The position numbers were made by a program, and so were the translations under genes. Positions 7,250 to 13,411 of a stretch of 23,442 nt of DNA are shown piece after piece. The notes beneath the pieces were generated by a model. It was not told the DNA's origin. It saw nothing but the letters and a program-made list of their open reading frames with translations, and made no database searches. How positions within the stretch are numbered: the first letter of the stretch is position 1; each line of letters starts with the position of its first letter. Location: positions 1-23,442 of the forward strand of contig CAZSBG010000095.1 in the NCBI GenBank assembly GCA_964605145.1. Direction: 5' to 3'. Origin of the DNA: CAZSBG01 sp964605145. Its GTDB lineage: Bacteria > Zhuqueibacterota > Zhuqueibacteria > Thermofontimicrobiales > Thermofontimicrobiaceae.

Positions 7250-7275
7250 AAATAAAATTTAAACGGAGGTTTCAG

Positions 7276-7815
7276 ATGGCGACATCAACTGCAAAAACAA
7301 TGGCGCTTATTGCCCTGGCCGTCATTTTGATATTTATGTTAATTGGCACGGCGCCTTTTTTCATCGGTGCAGTTCCGTATTTTTTACGTTCGAATCTCAT
7401 GTCGTTAATGCATGAAGAATTTGTCTTGCATCCCGGTTACATGGCATCTCGGTTGATTTTTTACCTGCCATTTATTCTCATGCTCGTTTTCAGTCTGGTG
7501 ATCATCATCTGGGTGTACCGCGACGCCGAGAAAAAAGGAATGAACGGCGTGCTCTGGGCGTTGCTGGTGTTTGTGGGCAATGTTGTCGGGCTGCTCATTT
7601 ACCTCATTGTCAGGAACGATGAACAGCCGCGGGCAGTCGCTGCCGGGAGAAAGGAGCCATGTCCCTCGTGCGGAGCTATGGTCGCGCAGAGCTTTTCATT
7701 CTGTCCCCAGTGCGGCGCCAAGTTGAAGCTCACCTGCCCGGCCTGCGAGAATCCTGTGGAAAAAGATTGGAAGGTGTGTCCCCATTGCGGAGAGAAATTG
7801 TCACCGAAAGAATAA
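7276..7815 (+). CDS. Membrane protein with PLDc_N-like segment and C-terminal double zinc ribbon
   Basis: A 179-residue protein. I chose the ATG at 7276, which has GGAGG 6 nt upstream, rather than a TTG at 7246 that overlaps the previous stop. Three hydrophobic segments are near residues 9-33, 51-74 and 82-103. The second and third with the linking WVYRDAEKKGMNG resemble the phospholipase-D/cardiolipin synthase N-terminal membrane domain. After residue 115 there are four CxxC knuckles (PCPSCG, FCPQCG, TCPACE, VCPHCG) that form a double zinc ribbon. As the third gene of the sigma/anti-sigma operon it may be an accessory membrane sensor or adaptor; no enzymatic motif is present. Function is inferred only from architecture. 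Confidence 0.85.
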   Translation: MATSTAKTMALIALAVILIFMLIGTAPFFIGAVPYFLRSNLMSLMHEEFVLHPGYMASRLIFYLPFILMLVFSLVIIIWVYRDAEKKGMNGVLWALLVFVGNVVGLLIYLIVRNDEQPRAVAAGRKEPCPSCGAMVAQSFSFCPQCGAKLKLTCPACENPVEKDWKVCPHCGEKLSPKE

Positions 7816-7858
7816 ATAACCACGATGAATGACAAGCTGATAAAATATCCTAAATTTA

Positions 7859-7888
7859 TGTAGTGGACGCATATATGCGTCCACTACA
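7859..7888. terminator. 30-bp perfect palindrome between convergent genes
   Basis: TGTAGTGGACGCATA is followed directly by its exact reverse complement, giving a loopless 30-bp palindrome. It lies between the plus-strand sigma operon (ends 7815) and the minus-strand mannosidase gene (ends 7999), so a bidirectional transcription stop is plausible. However, there is no T-run beside it on either strand, so a REP-like repeat or cruciform site is equally possible. Confidence 0.5.
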
Positions 7889-7998
7889 AGCCTAACTAAA
7901 AAAAACAATTCGCGAAATAGTTCAACGGGTCATTGAATAGTATAAAATTTTCCGGTTGAAAATTGTGGCTTCTTTCAACCCCTGAAAATTATTTAAAA

Positions 7999-10494
7999 TT
8001 ATTTAGATATCAATTCCTTCAATGTTTTAAAACTGAATCGTTGTTTGAATTCATCAACAGAAATTTTTGAATCTGCTCGAAACAACACCACTTTTTCCTG
8101 CCCCGGCAAAAGATGGAAGAAGTTGTCCTCGAAATGTCCCTCCAATTCGTCTGCCTGAAGCGCCAACGTATGAACGAATTGCTGCGATTCGAATTTTAAA
8201 AACACACCGCAATCATTCGAAGAAAATTCCACGTTGATTTTTGGTTCTTCCAATTGCAGGTTAATCGATTCAGTAAAGAATAGAATATTTTCCGAAACCA
8301 ACTGCTCTTCATTTTTGAGAGAACAATACAAAAACATTCGCTGTGGATCGAATTCCTCGGGAAGATTGTTTTTTAAAATAGAATGAACGAGCGTACTCTT
8401 TAGCGGATTGATAGCAATTTCTTTTTCTCGCTGATAAAATATCTCACCATCCATTCCCATAATTTTTACGTCGAATAGAGCCTTGTTCATTCGCGGCTCG
8501 TCCGAAATGATGTAAACCTGGTACGCCATTTTTTCCTCGAACGGCGCGATGAGAATGGGCGCGTAAAATCGTCTGGCAAAATAATGCAGCGCCTTCCATT
8601 TTCCGTAATAATCGATGGAAGACCAGCTTGCCACCGGCCAGCAGTCGTTGAGTTGCCAGTACAAACTGCCCATGCATCGCGGCCGGATGTGACGAAAATG
8701 TTCAGCGCCAATTTTGATGGCTTCGGCCTGCTGAATTTGGCTGAGCAAAATGAAGTCGTCGAATTTTTCCGGCACCTTGTAATAGATTTCCATATATTCT
8801 TTGATCAACGCGTTGCCGAATTTATTTTTTTGATGATTGAGCATCACCAGCGAAAAGATATCGTGATCTTCTTCAATGGTAAATTTATTAATGGTGCTTT
8901 TTTCCGGGAAGCTCTGAAAACCGTATTCGCTGATAAAGCGCGGAAAATGCTGCCGGTAAAAATCGAACGGCTCTCTGCCGTGCCAGACGCCCCAATAGTG
9001 CGTGTCGCCCTGCATGGGATTCTGGGCGTACTCGGTCGGTTCCAAATCGCTGCCTGGCGAAGTGGGCCAGTAGGGGCGGGACGGATCCTCTTTTTCGCAC
9101 ACGGCAGGAAGCGCTTCGGCGAAGACTTTCACATATTCGCACCAGGCCGATTCCGGCAATTTCTCGCTCCAGTCAGAATCCTGAAAAATCCCCTCGATTT
9201 CGTTGTTGCCGCACCAAATCACAATGCTCGGATGATGGCGCACTCGCCGTATTTGATACGTCGCTTCCATTTCAACCAATTTGACGAAGGCGTTGTCGGC
9301 CGGGTACATGGAGCAGGCGAACATAAAATCCTGCCAGACGAGAATGCCCAATTCATCGCACAGGTTGTAAAACGTCTCGGATTCGTAGATGCCGCCTCCC
9401 CAGATTCGCACCATATTCATGTTGGCTTCGATGGCGCTGGTGAGCAGGTGGCGGTACTTTTCTTCGGAGACGCGATTGGTGAAACTGTCGGCCGGAATCC
9501 AGTTGGCGCCTTTGGCGAAAATCGGGATGCTGTTCACAACAAAGACGAAACTCTGACCAAATTCATCGTTGTGCCGGCGAAGCTCCAGCGTACGCAGCCC
9601 GATTCGGTTCATTTCCCGAGCGATGTTATCTTCGGTTTCAACTTCCGCCAAAATGGTGTAAAGCGGCTGTTTGCCATAGCCACTGGGCCACCATAGCTGA
9701 GGATTGGAAAATTCTACGTCTGTGGCGATTTTATTCATGCCTTTGTGCAGACTGATTTGATATTTCAGGGCAAAGGACTTTTTATCATCTGCAATTTTCA
9801 GCAGCGCTGATGCTTCGATGTCAGAAAAAATTTCCAGCTCGATTTCCAGTTTTGCTCGCATGCGATCCAGCCTTTTTGTGATAATATTCAGGCTTTCGAT
9901 TCGGAAATTTTCCCAGCCGATGAGCTTCACCGGCTGCCAGACGCCCATGGTGACAAGTCGCGGTCCCCAGTCCCAGCCGAAATGATAGGGCGCCTTGCGC
10001 GTGTGTGGACTGGTGCCAATTTCAGCGTCGCAGGCTGCCGGGTAGTTGAATTTTCGTTTTTTCATGATGGGCAGAATTTCCTGAACCGGCGAACGGAATT
10101 CGATGCGGATTTCATTTTGGCTTTCTTTTAAAAGCGGCTTCACATCGACCTGCCAGGGGAAGAACATGTTGTTGGCTTCGATAATTTTTGTTCCGTTCAA
10201 AAAAACGGTGGCGTAGGTGTCCAGTCCTTCGAACACAAGCTCGATGTGATTTTTGGCGAACAATTCCGGCGAGACATCGAAAACACAGGTGTATTCCCAG
10301 TTTTCATTTTCAATCCATTGAACCGATTTTTCATTGTCGCGATAAAACGGATCGTCGATGAGTCCGTTGCTCAATAAATCGGTTTGAACGCAGCCGGGCA
10401 CCCGGGCCGGATGCCAGTCGTTTTTTCCAGTCTGTCGGAATTGCCAGTTTTTTTTCAATTCTTCAATTAACAAAGTAGCTTTTGAACCGTTCAT
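7999..10494 (-). CDS. Beta-mannosidase, glycoside hydrolase family 2
   Basis: An 831-residue GH2 enzyme that releases terminal beta-D-mannose from mannans or glycan fragments. Order: N-terminal jelly-roll sugar-binding domain (about 1-195, with KNWQFR, VPGCVQTDLL, WEYTCVF and the mannosidase-specific HFGWDWGPRL at 171-180), Ig-like domain (about 200-310), TIM barrel (about 315-640) and C-terminal beta domains. The acid/base is Glu432 in WCGNNEIEG and the nucleophile is Glu523 in FISEYGFQSFPE; both are intact. There is no signal peptide, so it is probably cytoplasmic and acts on imported oligosaccharides. It stands alone, with no transporter or other glycosidase beside it. Start: ATG at 10494 with AAGGA about 10 nt upstream. 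Length is normal for the family. Confidence 0.95.
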   Translation of the reverse strand: MNGSKATLLIEELKKNWQFRQTGKNDWHPARVPGCVQTDLLSNGLIDDPFYRDNEKSVQWIENENWEYTCVFDVSPELFAKNHIELVFEGLDTYATVFLNGTKIIEANNMFFPWQVDVKPLLKESQNEIRIEFRSPVQEILPIMKKRKFNYPAACDAEIGTSPHTRKAPYHFGWDWGPRLVTMGVWQPVKLIGWENFRIESLNIITKRLDRMRAKLEIELEIFSDIEASALLKIADDKKSFALKYQISLHKGMNKIATDVEFSNPQLWWPSGYGKQPLYTILAEVETEDNIAREMNRIGLRTLELRRHNDEFGQSFVFVVNSIPIFAKGANWIPADSFTNRVSEEKYRHLLTSAIEANMNMVRIWGGGIYESETFYNLCDELGILVWQDFMFACSMYPADNAFVKLVEMEATYQIRRVRHHPSIVIWCGNNEIEGIFQDSDWSEKLPESAWCEYVKVFAEALPAVCEKEDPSRPYWPTSPGSDLEPTEYAQNPMQGDTHYWGVWHGREPFDFYRQHFPRFISEYGFQSFPEKSTINKFTIEEDHDIFSLVMLNHQKNKFGNALIKEYMEIYYKVPEKFDDFILLSQIQQAEAIKIGAEHFRHIRPRCMGSLYWQLNDCWPVASWSSIDYYGKWKALHYFARRFYAPILIAPFEEKMAYQVYIISDEPRMNKALFDVKIMGMDGEIFYQREKEIAINPLKSTLVHSILKNNLPEEFDPQRMFLYCSLKNEEQLVSENILFFTESINLQLEEPKINVEFSSNDCGVFLKFESQQFVHTLALQADELEGHFEDNFFHLLPGQEKVVLFRADSKISVDEFKQRFSFKTLKELISK

Positions 10495-10540
10495 TGGTTT
10501 GTTTTCCTTTTCAAGAGTTTATGAACTCATCCCCTAAATC

Positions 10541-10733
10541 GGGGCTGTTTCAAAAGTGCTGAAACTAAACTTTGAGGATATCTGTCATTCCTGATGCGCC
10601 TAAGGCGCATTCAGGAATCCCCTCTGACAGAGTCAGGAGATTTCTGCACGCGAAGGCGCATCTTCGACATTCGCAGAAATGACATTGTTGAATAATATTA
10701 AATTTAAAGAAACCAGACTTTTGATACAGCCCC
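10541..10733. mobile_element. 193-bp MITE-like element with 17-bp near-perfect terminal inverted repeats
   Basis: Left end GGGGCTGTTTCAAAAGT (10541-10557); right end ACTTTTGATACAGCCCC (10717-10733). They are complementary at 16 of 17 positions. Inside are two strong stems: 10587-10600 with 10604-10618 (ATTCCTGATGCGCC against GGCGCATTCAGGAAT, one bulge), and ATTTCTGC/GCAGAAAT (10640-10647, 10673-10680). An outer TGTCATT/AATGACA pair encloses both. There is no open frame. It lies upstream of the mannosidase gene. No target duplication is clear. Confidence 0.5.
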
Positions 10734-11023
10734 CCATTCAGCCGAATATTTCAATCGAAATAGAAATATCCCATTAATTTAGGGTTTTAGCCCATTTGTG
10801 GAGTGAGCTCACTGAAAAAATGATTTCAGGTCCAAAATGTAAATAAGAAAGAAAATGGAAAAAAGCAAATGATTTTATTGCAAAATTTCAGAGGGGATTA
10901 TGTTATAACCCGGTAACTTTTGCAAATTTGTGCAAAATAATTATATATGAATCGGCCATCAAGTATTATTATTTGCGGCATTGCCGCGCTGGGATTTAAT
11001 GAGAATAGAGTTTCAGTTAAAAT
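10734..11023. other. Gene-free AT-rich spacer
   Basis: No credible gene is visible. The only marked structure is a 12-bp perfect palindrome AGTGAGCTCACT at 10802-10813. The stretch separates the inverted-repeat element from the barrel-protein relic and may be eroded coding DNA from that lost gene, but I cannot align it to anything. Confidence 0.35.
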
Positions 11024-11284
11024 GACGTCATATTTTTCAACACATATCAGGAGAATAAATACCTGCTTTTTCGCGCCATTGTGGAATACAATTCGTTTTA
11101 CGAAGAATTGAAATCGGATTTGTTGGCGTCTTTCACATACATTCCCGGAACTGTGATTCATTTAGGCTACGGTTCGCTCTACAACAAACTGGCGTGGGAA
11201 AACAACCAATACGTAGACAGCGACCGCTTCCTGGAAACGAGGCGGGGATTCTTTTTCAAGGCGTCGTATTTGTGGCGGATGTAA
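11024..11284 (+). pseudogene. C-terminal relic of an outer-membrane barrel protein (DUF5916-like)
   Basis: The frame is open from just after a stop at 11018-11020 to TAA-type termination at 11284. It encodes about 86 residues including LLFRAIVEYNSFYEELKSD, SFTYIPGTVIHLGYGSLYN, DSDRFLETRRGFFFKASY and a terminal LWRM. Alternating hydrophobic strands, glycine/tyrosine turns and the very end are what one sees at the C-terminus of large carbohydrate-binding/DUF5916 outer-membrane proteins of the FCB group. There is no start codon with a ribosome site, no signal peptide and no upstream part of the gene, so this is a truncated remnant. The family assignment is from memory of the family's tail and is moderately sure. 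Confidence 0.55.
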
Positions 11285-11376
11285 TTCACTTCAGTGGGAT
11301 TAACTTGCGAGAAGCCATTATAGGTTCAAGACTTTATAATGCTTCAGTTGGAATTGGAATTTTTTTCTGTCAAACA

Positions 11377-12714
11377 TTAACTAACCCTTGTATAAATTCC
11401 ACCGATCACCCACAACCCGGCAGCGGCCAGCATCGACCAAAACAGCAGATGCCGGATGATATACGTTCGCCGGCCTTCGGTCGGGTACAATGAGTACGAC
11501 AGCGGCGGCTTGAATAGATACCGTTCCAGATTCGCCCACATAAACGTTGCGTCTTTCAGAAATCCGGTGTAATCATAACGAACATCTTCCACAGCCGGGG
11601 GGCGCCTGAATTTGAAAATCGATTGAGGGATAAACTGGTTTTTCGCGACCTGGTTGCACTGTGCAAACGGCACGGTGACGATGGAATCTTCACCCGCCTC
11701 GATTGGTAAATCTTTCCATTCCCAATCCTTGTAAATTCTGGCTGAAACGCTGTCGAACGCGTCATGTTGGGTGAGGTTAAACAGTTCAACCGTATTGAGC
11801 ACCAGCCCATTTTTATCGGTGATGTAAATGTGGCTGTGGCTGAGATCGACAAATGCCCAGCGTTGCTGCTCCGGGATGTACGATTCCGCCCAGGTGTGCC
11901 CTGTGTAAACAAAATGATTGTCTTCATTCCGTGCGCCCTGCATGAGCCGCGTGGGAATGCCGGCACGATTGGCAAAAAACACCCAGATTTGTCCATGCTG
12001 CGTGCACCAGCCTTTACAATCGCCACTGACCATTTCCTCAAAAAGCAGCAATGGATTCATCCAGCGGGCGTCGTCTTTGGGCACGCCGCGCGCGTTTATT
12101 AATTTTACCCGCAAATATCGGGTGAGCTTTTCCATCTTTTCAAACGTTGATTCATTTCCCTCAATGCCAACGTCATCCCGCAAAATTTTATCGACCTTGG
12201 CAAGCCCCTCTTCGCCGACATAGCTGAAATCATCGACCCAGTAATCCACCGGGTATTGTTTGAATTCGCCTGCCGGAATCGAAGGATTTATGGAATACAC
12301 ATCATTGTGTTTCATGCCGCGTTCTGCGTAGTATTCTTTTGGATAAAATCGAATGGAAATATTCACATCCGGCCCGATTCCATCAGGCAATGGTTTCAGA
12401 GTGTACTGATGAAATACCCGTTCGTCACCCTGAAGATGAATGACCGGGTGCCTGCCTTCACTGATTTGGGGATTTTCACCATCACATGTCACCTGCCATT
12501 TTTCCACATTTTTATTCCACGCGATATGCGCCTTCAGAGTCCTTTGGTCCAGTTTTTCCCAGCAACGGATTGTCGGCACATCCGATGGATAATAGAGCGT
12601 TGCGTACGTGGACGGGTAAAATGACGATTCCCATTCGCGCATGAGAAAATGCCAAACATTATCAATCAATAAAAGGAAGAAGAGAACAGCAAAAATGAGC
12701 GGGAGTTTTTTCAT
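11377..12714 (-). CDS. Membrane-anchored transglutaminase-like cysteine protease homologue
   Basis: A 445-residue protein with an N-terminal membrane anchor (about residues 4-24) and a C-terminal transmembrane segment (about 418-440), so the body most likely sits in the periplasm tethered at both ends. The transglutaminase-like core is at about 190-300, with the catalytic triad Cys233 in GDCKGWC, His273 in GHTWAES and Asp290 in FVDLSHS. The N-terminal 150 residues look beta-rich. Such proteins cleave or cross-link peptide/isopeptide bonds; the substrate is unknown. Start: ATG at 12714 with AAGGA 8 nt upstream. It is monocistronic, and the strong hairpin GTTCAAGTT/AACTTGAAC lies in its leader region. 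Confidence 0.88.
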   Translation of the reverse strand: MKKLPLIFAVLFFLLLIDNVWHFLMREWESSFYPSTYATLYYPSDVPTIRCWEKLDQRTLKAHIAWNKNVEKWQVTCDGENPQISEGRHPVIHLQGDERVFHQYTLKPLPDGIGPDVNISIRFYPKEYYAERGMKHNDVYSINPSIPAGEFKQYPVDYWVDDFSYVGEEGLAKVDKILRDDVGIEGNESTFEKMEKLTRYLRVKLINARGVPKDDARWMNPLLLFEEMVSGDCKGWCTQHGQIWVFFANRAGIPTRLMQGARNEDNHFVYTGHTWAESYIPEQQRWAFVDLSHSHIYITDKNGLVLNTVELFNLTQHDAFDSVSARIYKDWEWKDLPIEAGEDSIVTVPFAQCNQVAKNQFIPQSIFKFRRPPAVEDVRYDYTGFLKDATFMWANLERYLFKPPLSYSLYPTEGRRTYIIRHLLFWSMLAAAGLWVIGGIYTRVS

Positions 12715-12747
12715 TCGGGATTCCTTGTTTTTTTAATAAACTATGTA

Positions 12748-12768
12748 GTTCAAGTTGCCAACTTGAAC
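12748..12768. repeat. Hairpin in the leader of the transglutaminase gene
   Basis: GTTCAAGTT (12748-12756) and AACTTGAAC (12760-12768) are perfectly complementary around a 3-nt loop. It lies 34 bp upstream of the minus-strand ATG at 12714, with no T-run next to it. It could be a protein-binding site or an intergenic repeat copy. Confidence 0.5.
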
Positions 12769-12969
12769 GATTGATTATATCTAAATAAAAAATATTTTTT
12801 AAACAAGCAAGAAAAAAGAGATAAAAATAGTAGCAAAAATATCCGAGGGGATTAATTCAATATAAGGTAAGAAAAAATTATTTTTGAACATAACAGAATT
12901 AATTTTATTGCAACAAAATCCTTAAAAGATCGTTTTAAAAGTTGACTATTTTTCTGATCCCCAATTTTG
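12769..12969. other. AT-rich divergent spacer without a gene
   Basis: This stretch lies between the divergently transcribed transglutaminase and PadR genes. It has no open frame of note. A TTGACT at 12942-12947 on the plus strand has no good -10 at the right distance, so I call no promoter from it. Confidence 0.35.
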
Positions 12970-12996
12970 AAGCCGTCCTTTGAGACGGTTTCTTTT
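12970..12996 (+). terminator. Orphan terminator-like hairpin
   Basis: AAGCCGTC (12970-12977) pairs with GACGGTTT (12984-12991) around CTTTGA and is followed by TCTTTT. This has the shape of an intrinsic terminator on the plus strand. No gene ends upstream on that strand, so it would close either an unseen short transcript or serve as an attenuator before padR. Confidence 0.4.
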
Positions 12997-13008
12997 AAAA
13001 TATTTATT

Positions 13009-13062
13009 CCATAATATAGAAATTATGGTTTTTTTATAAGTTTATTTTCTATGATATAGAAA
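13009..13062 (+). promoter_or_regulatory. Two inverted repeats before padR, probable operator
   Basis: Site 1 is CCATAAT-atagaa-ATTATGG (13009-13028). Site 2 is TTTCTAT-gat-ATAGAAA (13046-13062), a perfect repeat 17 bp before the chosen padR start. Both contain the ATATAGAAAT word, and site 2 overlaps a TATGAT -10-like hexamer (13050-13055). Autoregulation by PadR is the natural reading. Confidence 0.55.
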
Positions 13063-13079
13063 TAAAAATGGAGATAAAC

Positions 13080-13406
13080 ATGAAATACCTTTCGCGACCG
13101 GAAGAATTGGTTCTCCTTTCAATCTGGAAAATGCGGGATGATCCCTATGGCGTGACTATTCGGCAATATATTTCGGAATTGACCGGAAAATACTGGTCCA
13201 TCGGTTCCATCTATGTGCCGCTCGATCGGCTTGAAAACAAGGGATTTGTGACATCCTATTTGGCCGATCCCACGGCGGAACGGGGCGGCAAAAGCAAGCG
13301 ATATTATAAATTGACCGATAAAGGCCTGGAAGAACTTCGCGCTATTCAGAAAATATACGAAACGTTCTGGGATGATCTTCCGGACTTGTCGCAGGAAAAG
13401 GCCTGA
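13080..13406 (+). CDS. PadR-family transcriptional regulator
   Basis: A 108-residue winged-helix regulator from the ATG at 13080, which has GGAG 6 nt upstream; an ATG at 13068 in frame includes that ribosome site and is less likely. Residues 1-80 form the PadR domain: SRPEELVLLSIWKM, YGVTIRQYI, WSIGSIYVPLDRLENKGFV, then the wing with ERGGKSKRYYKLTDKG. A short C-terminal helix follows. This class controls membrane-transport genes in response to small molecules or envelope stress. The stop lies 5 bp before the permease gene, so the two form an operon. Confidence 0.92.
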   Translation: MKYLSRPEELVLLSIWKMRDDPYGVTIRQYISELTGKYWSIGSIYVPLDRLENKGFVTSYLADPTAERGGKSKRYYKLTDKGLEELRAIQKIYETFWDDLPDLSQEKA

Positions 13407-13411
13407 GTGAT

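Noticed and set aside
7246..7275. TTG start for the zinc-ribbon membrane protein
   Set aside because: GGAGG is placed for the ATG at 7276, and the extension is only charged residues before the first membrane segment.
8584..9696. A 370-codon plus-strand open frame opposite the mannosidase
   Set aside because: It lies wholly antisense to a well-supported GH2 gene with intact active-site motifs; its translation has no recognisable domain and no ribosome site.
10802..10813. Perfect palindrome AGTGAGCTCACT
   Set aside because: Twelve bases can arise by chance in 23 kb, and no promoter or regulator gene is attached to it; it is noted only as part of the spacer.
12942..12947. TTGACT as a -35 box for padR
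   Set aside because: No acceptable -10 hexamer is found 16-18 nt downstream.
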